DNA of 64,000 nucleotides from JALOKP01 sp963800865 (GTDB lineage Bacteria > Acidobacteriota > Polarisedimenticolia > J045), in assembly GCA_963800865.1 (NCBI GenBank), contig CAWDCL010000003.1, positions 124,001-188,000 of the forward strand. Direction: 5' to 3'. The notes under the pieces are model-generated. The model was not told the origin of the DNA. It made no database searches and saw only the letters and a list, made by a program, of their open reading frames with translations. The translations under genes and the position numbers were made by a program. Each line of letters opens with the position of its first letter. Within the stretch, counting starts at the first letter, position 1. Below are positions 43,800 through 51,817 of this stretch, piece after piece.

Positions 43800-45882
43800 A
43801 TGTCGATCAGGAAGTGCGCGGCGCTCGCCCTGGCCGCGTTGTCGTTCGTCGCGCCGCTGGCCGGCGCGGAGGCGGTCGTCCCGGCCGCCTCTCACCCGTT
43901 CTCGGTGATGGACCTCGTGGCGATGCAGCGGATCTCCGACCCGCAGCTCTCGCCGGACGGAAAGCGCGTCGTCTTCGTCGTGCGCACCACCGACCTGGAC
44001 GCGAACCGCGGCCGGACCGACCTCTGGCTCGTCGACGTCGACGGGAAGAACCTGCGGCAACTGACGTCTCACGCCGAGAACGAATCGAGCCCGCGCTGGT
44101 CGCCCGACGGCCGGTCGGTCTACTTCATCGCAGGGCGCGGCGGCAGCGACCAGGTCTGGCGCCTGCCGCTCGACGGCGGCGAGGCGAGCGCCGGTGACCA
44201 GCCAGCCGCTCGACGTCGACTCGTTCCAGGTCTCGCCCGACGGGCGCACGCTGGCGATCTCGATGCGGACCTTCGCCGACTGCCCCGACGCCGCCTGCAC
44301 GGCGAAGCGGGTCGAGGAGCAGTCGAAGAAGAAGTCGTCCGGCACGGTCTACGACTCGCTGATGATCCGGCACTGGGACACCTGGCTCGACGGGCGCCGC
44401 GCCCACGTCTTCGTCGTGCCGGTCGCCGGCGGCGCGGCGGTCGACGTGATGAAGGGGATGGATGCCGACTGCCCCGGCCGTCCCTTCGGGGGTCCCGAGG
44501 ACTACACCTTCACCCCCGACGGAAAGTCGATCATCTTCTCGGCCAAGACCCTCGGAGCGAACCCCGCGGAAGAGGCCTGGACGACGAACTTCGACCTGTA
44601 CGCCGTCCCCGCCGACGGCTCGGCGGCCCCGCGCAACCTGACCGCGGCGAACAAGGCCTGGGACGCGCGGCCGGTCTTCTCGCCGGACGGAAAGACGCTG
44701 GCCTACCTGGCGATGGCGAAGGCCGGTTACGAGGCCGACCGCTTCCGGATCATGCTGCGTGACTGGCCGGCGGGCACCGAGCGCGAGCTGGCGCCGAAGT
44801 GGGACCGCTCGCCGTCGGAGCTGGTCTTCGCGCCGGACGGGAAGACCCTCTACGCGACGGCCGACAACCTGGGCCACCACTCGCTGTTCGCGATCGACGT
44901 CGCGACCGGCGCGGTGAAGGAGCTCGTCAAGGACGGCAACTTCGGCGGCGTCAACGCCGCGGCGGGGCTGATCCTGATGCACGGCGAGAGCTTCACGCAG
45001 CCGGCCGAGCTGTTCACGGTGAAGCCGGACGGCAGCGGCCTGGCGCAGATCACCGACTTCAACAAGGAGCGCCTCGCGACCGCCCGGACGGGCGGGGCGG
45101 AGCTGTTCACGTTCCAGGGTGCGGCCGGGCGGACCGTCTACGGCTGGGTCGTCAAGCCGGTCGACTTCGTCCCCACGAAGAGCTACCCGATCGCGTTCCT
45201 GATCCACGGCGGCCCGCAGGGCTCCTGGAACAACGACTTCCACTACCGCTGGAACCCGCAGACCTACGCCGGGGCCGGCTACGCCGTGATCATGATCGAC
45301 CCCACCGGCTCGACCGGCTACGGCCAGGCCTTCACCGACGCGATCAAGGGCGACTGGGGCGGCGCGCCGCTGGTCGACCTGCAGAAGGGGCTCGAGGCGG
45401 CGCGCGCGAAGTTTCCGTGGCTGTCGAAGGACCGGGCCTGCGCGCTGGGGGCGAGCTTCGGCGGCTACATGGTCAACTGGATTGCGGGCGCGTGGCCCGA
45501 CGGGTTCCAGTGCCTCGTCAGCCACTCCGGCACGCTCGACGAGGCCTTCGGCTACTTCGACACGGAGGAGCTGTGGTTCCCCGAGTACGATCACGGCGGC
45601 CTGCCGTGGGAGAAGCCCGACTACGCGAAGCACAACCCCGTCGAGCTGGTGAAGAACTGGAAGACGCCGATGCTCGTGATCCACGGCAGCAAGGACTACC
45701 GGGTGGTCGAGACCCAGGGGATCGGCACCTTCAACGCGCTGCAGCGCAAGGGGATCCCGAGCCGGTTCCTGCACTTCCCCGACGAGAATCACTGGATCCT
45801 CAAGCCGGCCAACAGCATCCTGTGGCACGAGACCGTGATCGACTGGTTGAACCGGTGGACCCGGCCCCAGGAGAGGAACTGA
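43800..45882 (+). CDS. S9 family prolyl oligopeptidase (acylaminoacyl-peptidase-like), frameshifted
   Basis: About 693 residues when repaired. Signal peptide (CAALALAALSFVAPLAGAEA), then a seven-bladed propeller with repeated SPDGK motifs (LSPDGKRVVFVV, WSPDGRSVYFI, FSPDGKTLAYLA), then an alpha/beta hydrolase domain. The nucleophile Ser lies in GASFGGYMVNW (~residue 552), the Asp in HGSKDYRVV and the His in DENHWIL. The frame breaks at 44187-44193, where one extra base separates GGEAS from PVTSQPLDVDSF. A GTG at 44194 in the second frame is probably not a true start. It overlaps the YceI gene by one base (TGATG). Confidence 0.85.
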
Positions 45883-46461
45883 TGCGCTGGACCCAGGACC
45901 TTCGTTCTCTTCCTGGTGATCGCGACGGCCTCGCTGGCCGCCGCGGCTGGGGAACTGGTCATCACCGTCGACCCTGCGGCGACGAAGACCTCCTTCGTGC
46001 TGGCCGCGACGCTGCACAAGGCCCACGGCTCGGTGCCGCTCAAGTCGGGCGAGATCCGCTTCGACCCGGCCACGGGGAAAGCGACCGGGAAGATCGTCTT
46101 CGACGCGACCAAGGCCACGACCGACAGCGAGGGCCGCGACAAGAAGATGCACGAAGAGGTGCTCGAGAGCGCGAAGTACCCCGAGTTCGTCTTCGTGCCG
46201 GAGCAGGTCGAAGGACCGTTCAACAACACCGGCGTCTCCAAGCTCAAGCTGATCGGGACGATCACGATCCACGGCGGCTCGCATTCGTTGACCATCCCGC
46301 TCGACGTGACGGCCACGGGGACGAAGGTGACCGCCGCCGGGACTTTCAAGATCCCCTACGTCGCCTGGGGCATGAAGGACCCGAGTGCGTTCGTGCTGCG
46401 CGTGGGCAAGGACGTGGACGTGACCCTCGATGTCCAGGGCTCCGTCCAGCCGGCGCCGTAA
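45882..46461 (+). CDS. YceI-family periplasmic protein, frameshift in the signal peptide
   Basis: About 192 residues when repaired. The mature part has ELVITVDPAATKTSFVLAATLHKAHG, given by ends ELVITVDPAATKTSF and LHKAHGSVPL, then GEIRFDPATGKATGKIVFDA, MHEEVLESAKYPEFVF, LTIHG-like TITIHGGSHSLTIPL and AWGMKDPSAFVLRV. This is the YceI lipocalin-like barrel, which binds isoprenoid-type lipids. From ATG 45882 the frame reads MRWTQDL; one base later FVLFLVIATASLAAAAG is a perfect signal-peptide core. So one extra base near 45897-45900 breaks the export signal. Confidence 0.8.
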
Positions 46462-46465
46462 CGCG

Positions 46466-47353
46466 ATGCGGAGGGGTCTGGTGACTGGTCGCGGCGTTCG
46501 GGCTCGCCGTATCGTCGGCGCCGCGCGGGGCGAGGCCCCCGTGCCGCTGACGATCGAGCTGCGCGCGCGCGCCGTCGCCCCGGGCGAGCCGGTGCGCATC
46601 GTCGTCCGCGCTCCCGAGCCGCTCGCGTCGCTGACGGGGACGTTCCTCGGTAAGCCGGTCTTCTTCGCGCGCGCCGGGGAGCGGGACGGGCTGGAGGAGT
46701 GGTCCGGCTGGACCGCCGTGCCGCTCGACCACAAGCCCGGCGCGGCGGCCGTGGATCTCAAGGGGCTCGCGCAGCGGGGCGCGGAGGTCGTCGGGGCGCT
46801 CGCGGTGACGGTCGAGAAGCGGACCTTTCCGGAGGAGCGGCTGACGGTCGAGCCGAAGTACGTCGAGCCGCCGAAGGCGGTCCAGGCGCAGCTCGAGCGC
46901 GAGCGCAAGGAGCTGGGCGCGATCTACGCCCGTCTGCGCCCGGTGCCGCCGCCGGCCGCCGCGTTCGTCAAGCCGGTCCCCGGCGACGCGACCGGGACCT
47001 ACGGTGCGCGGCGCGTCTTCAACGGCAAGCCGCGCTCGCCGCACTCGGGGATCGACCTCAAGGCGGCCAGCGGGACGCCGGTCGTCGCAGCCGGTCCCGG
47101 CGTGGTCGCGCTGGCGAAGGACCTCTACTACTCCGGCCTGACCGTGATCGTCGACCACGGCGGCGGGCTGTTCACGCTCTACGCGCACCTGTCGCGCATC
47201 GACGTGAAGGACGGCGCGGCGGTCGATGCCGGCAGCCCGCTCGGGCTCTCGGGCGCAACCGGGCGCGTGACCGGGCCGCACCTGCACTGGGGCGGGAAGG
47301 TGGGCAGCGAGGCCTTCGATCCCCGCGCGCTGCTCGACCCGGCTCTGTTCTAG
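46466..47353 (+). CDS. M23 family metallopeptidase (LytM-type)
   Basis: 295 residues. An N-terminal Ig-like domain (PLTIELRARAVAPGEPVRI, GKPVFFARAGERDG) leads to a C-terminal LytM/M23 domain. Zinc ligands are the His/Asp of HSGIDLKA and the H-x-H of GPHLHWGGKVG, with GNTVIVDHGGG-like LTVIVDHGGGLFTLYAHLS. It should cut cell-wall peptide cross-bridges. The ORF's N-terminus (RRGLVTGRGVRARRIVG) is not a signal peptide, but the +1 frame over ~46485-46530 reads LVAAFGLAVSSAP, so two compensating indels may hide one. It follows YceI by 4 bp. Confidence 0.85.
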   Translation: MRRGLVTGRGVRARRIVGAARGEAPVPLTIELRARAVAPGEPVRIVVRAPEPLASLTGTFLGKPVFFARAGERDGLEEWSGWTAVPLDHKPGAAAVDLKGLAQRGAEVVGALAVTVEKRTFPEERLTVEPKYVEPPKAVQAQLERERKELGAIYARLRPVPPPAAAFVKPVPGDATGTYGARRVFNGKPRSPHSGIDLKAASGTPVVAAGPGVVALAKDLYYSGLTVIVDHGGGLFTLYAHLSRIDVKDGAAVDAGSPLGLSGATGRVTGPHLHWGGKVGSEAFDPRALLDPALF

Positions 47354-48342
47354 CGCGGCTTTCTCAGCGTGATCAGCTCCGAGAGCGGCGAGATCCGTTC
47401 CGCGCTCTCGGGCACGAGGCCGGCCGCGCGTCCCCACTCCTCGATCTCGCGCGCGGTGTAGGTCGCGCCGCCCTCGGTCATCGCCAGCATGTTGATCGCG
47501 AAGATCGCTGCCGGGTAGGGCGTGCTGCGATCCTCCTCCACCGTGCGCTCGTGAACCACGAGCCGGCCGCCGGGCGCGGTGAGCGCGACGATCTTCGCGA
47601 ACAGCGCGCGGTTCTTCGCGGCGTCCTCGGCGTGCACGACCTGCGAGAGGAAGACCAGGTCGAGGGGCGGGATCCCGGCGGGCGCGGGATCCTCGTAGAA
47701 GTCCCAGGCGACGAAGCGGACCCGCGGGAAGATGTCCGTGTCCGCAAGGACCTTCCGCGCGACGTCGAGCGTCAGCGGAAGGTCGACCAGGAACGGCTCG
47801 GCCCGGGGCGCGCGGCGCGCGAACTCGGCCAGGTAGTGCCCCGGACCGCCCCCGAGGTCGGCGACGGTCCGGACGCCGTCGAGCGGGATCCTGTCGGCGA
47901 TTGCTCCGACGTTCGCGTGCGACACCGCGTACATCGCGCGGATGAAGTTCTCGTTGGCGGCCGGATCGGTCAGTCCCTCGCGCAGGTCGTCGAGCAGTGG
48001 CGACGGCAGCCCGCGCGCCCTGTCCTCGAGGAAGGCCCAGCGCCGGAACAGCCGGTTGCGGTGGCGCAGCAGGGCGACGTAATGCGTCGGAGAGGACTCG
48101 ACCAGTCGCGGCTCGTAATCCGGGAGGTTCCGGTAGCGGTCCTGCCGCTTCTCGACGATCCCCATCGCGGCCAGCGCGTCGAGGATCATCTCGATCGGCC
48201 GCACGGGGGCGCCGAGCGAGCCGGCCGCCTCGGCCGCGGTCGCGCCGCCGCCGGAGAGGCGGTCGAAGAGCCGCAGTTCGGCCGCGGCGAGCAGGATCTT
48301 GGCCTCCATGAACCCGGTGCTGATCTGCTCGAGACGATCCAC
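47350..48342 (-). CDS. SAM-dependent O-methyltransferase (acetylserotonin OMT-like)
   Basis: 330 residues with a GTG start preceded by GGAGG. An N-terminal winged-helix dimerisation domain (TGFMEAKILLAAAELRLFDRL, IEMILDALAAMGIVEKRQDRY in part) is followed by a Rossmann fold with DLGGGPGHYLAEFA, FVAWDFYEDP, VFLSQVVHAEDAAKNRALF and GGRLVVHERTVEED. This is the Methyltransf_2/TcmN-type architecture used on small phenolic or polyketide substrates. The substrate is not known here. Its stop overlaps that of the M23 gene by 4 nt (convergent). Confidence 0.88.
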   Translation of the reverse strand: MDRLEQISTGFMEAKILLAAAELRLFDRLSGGGATAAEAAGSLGAPVRPIEMILDALAAMGIVEKRQDRYRNLPDYEPRLVESSPTHYVALLRHRNRLFRRWAFLEDRARGLPSPLLDDLREGLTDPAANENFIRAMYAVSHANVGAIADRIPLDGVRTVADLGGGPGHYLAEFARRAPRAEPFLVDLPLTLDVARKVLADTDIFPRVRFVAWDFYEDPAPAGIPPLDLVFLSQVVHAEDAAKNRALFAKIVALTAPGGRLVVHERTVEEDRSTPYPAAIFAINMLAMTEGGATYTAREIEEWGRAAGLVPESAERISPLSELITLRKPR

Positions 48343-48456
48343 GATGTCCTCCCCGGAGGGCGGTGCGGCCGGATTCCGGCCTGTCGCCGGAAGGGTAGCC
48401 GGAATTCCGGCCGGAGGTGGCGCTCCGGTCCCCGCCCGGACCCTCCGTCCGCTACC

Positions 48457-48623
48457 CTAGTGTCACGTAACCGAAGTCAGGTTAATGACTGGGCGAGGAT
48501 GGCGAGCCGAGGGCAAGGCGCGACGACGCCGCTGTACTGAACCGTACAGCAAGGAGGAGCAACGCAGCCATCGGCTTGCCAGACCGCCCCGGCGTTAACA
48601 TGACTTCGGTTACGTGACACTAG
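48457..48623. mobile_element. MITE-like element with 23-bp perfect terminal inverted repeats
   Basis: The ends begin CTAGTGTCACGTAACC (48457) and mirror this perfectly at 48601-48623, with imperfect pairing continuing ~15 bp further inward. The 167-bp element encodes nothing. Its middle folds too (GGCGAGCCGA/TCGGCTTGCC and GCTGTAC-tgaacc-GTACAGC), so the whole can form one long hairpin. CTAG at both ends fits the TA-targeting (CTAG) habit of IS630/Tc1-type transposases, which would have to act in trans. It sits 50 bp upstream of the PAS-protein gene. Confidence 0.85.
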
Positions 48624-48673
48624 CTTTCGACGGAGCCGCGCCCCCGACCGCGTGACCCCCAGGAGCGCCTCGC

Positions 48674-49687
48674 ATGGAATCTCCCCGCGACAGCGACGCG
48701 CAGGCGGCGCGCGACCGTGCGATTCGCCAGGGCCTGCTCGACGCGATCGCCGACCTCATCTTCTACAAGGACCTCGACGGGCGGTACCTCGGCTGCAACG
48801 CAGCCTTCCTGCGCTACGCCGACGTGTCGCGCGAACAGCTGATCGGGCGGACGGACCTCGATCTGTTCCCGGAGGCGGACGCCACCTGGTACCGCTCGGT
48901 CGACAAGCGGGTGATGGAGTCGGGCGCACCCCTCGCGGTCGAGGAGTGGGTGCCGTTCCCCGACGGCACCCGGCTGCTGTACGAGACCGTCAAGTCGCTC
49001 GTGCGGGACGAGGACGGACGGCCGCTCTGCCTGGTCGGGATCGCCCGCGACATCACGCTTCGCAAGCAGGCGGACGAGGCCCGGGAGCGGGTCAACGAGC
49101 TGCTCGAGGTGCGCGTCCACGAGCGCACGCTGCAGCTGACCAGCACCGTGGCCGAACTCCAGGCGGAGATCCTGGAGCGCATCCACATCGAGTCCGGGTT
49201 GCGCCTGGTCCAGCAGCAGCAGCGCGCGCTGCTCGACAGCATCGCCGACCTCGCCTGGCTCAAGGACGCCTCCGGCCGGATCGTCGCGGTCAACCGGCCG
49301 ATGGCGACCAGCGCCGGCATGACGCCCGAGGAGATGGTCGGGCGGACGGTCCTCGACCTCTTCCCGGCGGAGATCGCCGAGCGCTACGACCGCGACGACC
49401 GCGAGGTGCTGGCGCTGCGCCGGCCGAAGCGGATCGTCGAGCGGCTCATCGCGCGCGATGGACGCGATGGCTGGTACGAGACGATCAAGACGCCGATCTT
49501 CGACGAGCGGGGAGAAGTCGTCGGCACCGCGGGGGTGGCGCGGACGCTGAGCGGGCGGGAGGATACCGAGGAGCTCCAGCGCCGCTTTCACGAGGAGCTG
49601 GACCTCCTGGTGCGCGAGCGGACCGCGCAGCTCGAGCGCGCCAACGCGGCGCTGATCGAGGAGATCCGCGCCCAGCGGAAGGCGTAG
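48674..49687 (+). CDS. Tandem PAS-domain protein without an output domain
   Basis: 337 residues. PAS-1 spans ~15-135 (LLDAIADLIFYKDLDGRYLG, GRTDLDLFPEADA, GIARDITLRKQADE). A coiled coil follows at ~136-185 (VRVHERTLQLTSTVAELQAEI), then PAS-2 at ~190-310 (LLDSIADLAWLKDASGRIV, GRTVLDLFPAEIAERY). A second coiled coil ends the protein (FHEELDLLVRERTAQLERANAALIEE). Both PAS domains are of the sensor-kinase type, but there is no kinase, GGDEF, EAL or HTH domain. It is either a stand-alone sensor partner or a histidine kinase cut short at the natural coiled-coil junction. Confidence 0.82.
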   Translation: MESPRDSDAQAARDRAIRQGLLDAIADLIFYKDLDGRYLGCNAAFLRYADVSREQLIGRTDLDLFPEADATWYRSVDKRVMESGAPLAVEEWVPFPDGTRLLYETVKSLVRDEDGRPLCLVGIARDITLRKQADEARERVNELLEVRVHERTLQLTSTVAELQAEILERIHIESGLRLVQQQQRALLDSIADLAWLKDASGRIVAVNRPMATSAGMTPEEMVGRTVLDLFPAEIAERYDRDDREVLALRRPKRIVERLIARDGRDGWYETIKTPIFDERGEVVGTAGVARTLSGREDTEELQRRFHEELDLLVRERTAQLERANAALIEEIRAQRKA

Positions 49688-49696
49688 GGGCCGGCG

Positions 49697-50113
49697 TCAT
49701 CCCCGGAATGGATCGACCACCGTGACGCCGTCGAATCGCTGCCCGTGCTGCAGGTCCTCGGTGTAGAGGATTCCGCAGCCCGCCATCGAGGCTGCGCGGA
49801 CGATCAGCGCGTCCCAGAAGGACAGCTCGTGCAGGCGCTGCAGGTCGATCGCCGCCAGCACGTCGTCCACGCCCGGGATCACGACCTCGAAGCGCGCGAA
49901 CAGCTCGACCTTGCGACGCGCGATCGGCAGCGCCACGCCCAGCTTGCGCGTTGCGGCGACGAAGTACTCCTGCAGGACCTGCGTCGAAACGACGCCGCTC
50001 CCCGCGATCCGGCAGCGCTCGATCAGGTCCAGCGCCGCTGCCTGCTTGCGAGAAGCGTCACGATCGTCGGTGTAGACGAGGATGTTGGCGTCGAGGAACG
50101 CGCGCTCTCTCAT
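49697..50113 (-). CDS. vapC: PIN-domain toxin (VapC-like ribonuclease)
   Basis: 138 residues. The PIN acidic residues are visible: Asp in FLDANILVYTDDRD, Glu in STQVLQEYFVAATRK, Asp in SFWDALIVRAASMAGC and Asp in YTEDLQHGQRFDGV. VapC toxins cut tRNA or rRNA. Its start overlaps the stop of a ribbon-helix-helix antitoxin gene (ATGA), the standard VapBC arrangement. It converges on the PAS gene, with 9 bp between stops. Confidence 0.9.
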   Translation of the reverse strand: MRERAFLDANILVYTDDRDASRKQAAALDLIERCRIAGSGVVSTQVLQEYFVAATRKLGVALPIARRKVELFARFEVVIPGVDDVLAAIDLQRLHELSFWDALIVRAASMAGCGILYTEDLQHGQRFDGVTVVDPFRG

Positions 50114-50352
50114 GCCCTCCGCCCCGGGCCCCGCTGGTGGAGCTCGTCGCGGACGATCTTGACGCCCTTCGAGCGCCCATGGGAGCGGCGGCTCAGCTCG
50201 CGCAGCTCTCTCATCTCCAGCGCGGGATCGGAGCCGCCCGTCATCTCCTCGAGGTAGTCGCGGATCACCTGGTTGAGGCTCTTGCCGCGGGCCGCGGCGA
50301 CCTTCCGTGCGCGTTCGAGCAGCCGGCCGTCGAGGGAGAGGGTGAGATTCAT
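50110..50352 (-). CDS. vapB: Ribbon-helix-helix antitoxin (VapB-like)
   Basis: 80 residues from ATG 50352. MNLTLSLDGRLLERARKVAA is an RHH strand-helix, followed by ARGKSLNQVIRDYLEEM and an Arg/Lys-rich toxin-binding tail. It has no ribosome site: a TTGACA-17-TATTAT promoter ends 6 nt before the ATG, so its mRNA is leaderless. A 10-bp palindrome in the spacer suits autorepression by the VapBC complex. An upstream in-frame ATG at 50373 lies inside this promoter and is unlikely to be used. Confidence 0.85.
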   Translation of the reverse strand: MNLTLSLDGRLLERARKVAAARGKSLNQVIRDYLEEMTGGSDPALEMRELRELSRRSHGRSKGVKIVRDELHQRGPGRRA

Positions 50353-50358
50353 ATCCAC

Positions 50359-50387
50359 ATAATACGTGCGCACGGATTACGTGTCAA
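50359..50387 (-). promoter_or_regulatory. vapBC promoter with operator palindrome
   Basis: On the minus strand TTGACA (50387-50382) and TATTAT (50364-50359) are exactly 17 bp apart; the ATG begins 6 nt after the -10 box. The spacer holds the perfect palindrome CGTGCGCACG (50365-50374), and TACGTG is repeated 15 bp apart, likely sites for the RHH antitoxin. Confidence 0.75.
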
Positions 50388-50700
50388 CCTGGAAGGCACC
50401 TCGCCCCCACGCGAACCCGGCCGGCACGCCGCAGCGCCCCCACCTCCGGAGCGCGTCGAGCAGTCGGCTCACGGTCTGCATCGCGAGCAGCCCGCCCGCG
50501 GCCGCGGACTCGAGCGGTGTCCGCCCTCCGAAGATGACGTTGGTGTTGGGGAGAGTCACCTACGCGTCGGCCAGCGCGTCGCCATGGAGCACGTGCAGCG
50601 CGGAGCGGCAGAGCCGCTCGCGCTCGTCGCGCGAGGACAGGTCGACGAGCGGGGTGGGCTCGAAGCGGCGGGCGGGGTAGGCGAGCGGCTGGGTACCCAC
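50377..50700 (-). pseudogene. DUF2384 (MbcA/ParS/Xre) antitoxin-like gene interrupted by an in-frame TAG
   Basis: From GTG 50700 the frame reads GTQPLAYPARRFEPTPLVDL...SALHVLHGDALADA, then TAG at 50562-50560, then in the same frame VTLPNTNVIFGGRTPLESAA...TVSRLLDALRRWG to a stop at 50377. PN..x.GGRTPLE and the terminal V..LL helix are the DUF2384 toxin-binding signature, which is usually preceded by Trp just where the TAG lies. A TGG to TAG change therefore splits the gene. GGAGA precedes the GTG. No RES-domain toxin partner is visible; vapBC follows on the same strand. Confidence 0.65.
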
Positions 50701-50866
50701 GGCGTGTCTCCGATTACGGATAAAATCTACTCCAGAACAGGAAATATCCAGCCCGGCCCCCGCTTCGCCCGCAAGGGGGTTCCGGGGGCGCGGGGCGAGG
50801 CGGCCGGCCCAGCCGATGTTAATCTGACGGCGCGGCCCGTGGACGGGGTCGGGGGAGTTGCGACCC

Positions 50867-51817
50867 ATGATGCAGAACTTGGGACGCCGCGCGCTCGTCG
50901 CGGCAGCGGTCGTTCTGGCGCCGGGCGGCGCCGTCTTCGAGGCCCTCGCAGCGGCGGCCACCGCCGCCGGGGAAGAGGTCGCCGTCGTCAGCACCCCGCT
51001 GGGCGAGATCGTCTGGCGCTTCCTGCCGGACGCGGCGCCTGAGCACGTCGGGTACGTCAAGAAACTGATCGGGCGCGGCTTCTACGACGGCACCACCTTC
51101 CACCGCGTGATCCCGCGCTTCGTCGTCCAGGGAGGCGATCCGAACTCGAAGAACGCCGACCGCGCCGATGACGGCGAGGGGGAGGCGGATCTCCGGCTCA
51201 AGGCCGAGTTCAGCAAGACGCTGCACTACCGGCCGGGCACGGTCGGGATGGCGCGCGACACCGATCCCGACAGCGGCTCGTGCCAGTTCTTCATCGCGCT
51301 GGAAGACCTGCCGCGGCTGGACGGCAAGTACACGATCTTCGGCGAGGTCGTTGCGGGACTGGACGTTGCCAGGAAGATTGCGGACGTGCCGCGGGACGTG
51401 AACGACAACCCGCTCGAGCCGATCACGGTCAAGGTGAAGCTGGTGCGGCGCCCCGCGCCGAAGACGGTGCTGTCCCGCGAGGCGGGAGAGGGCTCGGGCG
51501 AGCTGCTGTCGGGCCCCGACAAGCCCAAGCCCTACGATCCCGCCGATCCGAAGTGGAACGCACCGGAGCGGCAGGGCGCGCCCGCCGCGGCGGGCCCCGA
51601 GTGGGTGCGCCTCGACCTGGCGCTGGACGCCGAGGGCCGCGTCATCGACGTCCGGTTCGCCGACCCGGCGACGGAAAACGCGGCGGAGATCGCAAAGAAG
51701 GCGCGCGCCTGGACCTTCGAACCGGCGATGTACGAGGACCTGCCGGCGAAGGTGCGGATCGGAATCGACGCGACGGGGATGAACCTCGGTGCGCCGCCGG
51801 TCTCGCTGGCGCCCTGA
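50867..51817 (+). CDS. Secreted cyclophilin-type peptidyl-prolyl isomerase with TonB-like C-terminal domain
   Basis: 316 residues. Tat/Sec-like signal (LGRRALVAAAVVLAPGGAV), then a cyclophilin domain at ~40-190: VSTPLGEIVWRFLPDAAPEHV, FYDGTTFHRVIPRFVVQGGDP in part, GTVGMARDTDPDSGSCQFFI and YTIFGEVVAGLDV. A second domain at ~240-310 (WVRLDLALDAEGRVIDVRFA, ARAWTFEPAMYEDLPAKV) looks like the TonB C-terminal fold. The isomerase would act on exported proteins. The start ATG at 50867 is followed at once by another ATG. The VWFA-related gene downstream may overlap it by ~29 nt. Confidence 0.82.
   Translation: MMQNLGRRALVAAAVVLAPGGAVFEALAAAATAAGEEVAVVSTPLGEIVWRFLPDAAPEHVGYVKKLIGRGFYDGTTFHRVIPRFVVQGGDPNSKNADRADDGEGEADLRLKAEFSKTLHYRPGTVGMARDTDPDSGSCQFFIALEDLPRLDGKYTIFGEVVAGLDVARKIADVPRDVNDNPLEPITVKVKLVRRPAPKTVLSREAGEGSGELLSGPDKPKPYDPADPKWNAPERQGAPAAAGPEWVRLDLALDAEGRVIDVRFADPATENAAEIAKKARAWTFEPAMYEDLPAKVRIGIDATGMNLGAPPVSLAP

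Noticed and set aside
44194..45882. Separate S9 peptidase gene starting at GTG 44194
   Set aside because: It would lack the first propeller blades and signal peptide, which are present in the upstream frame and end exactly at the switch point.
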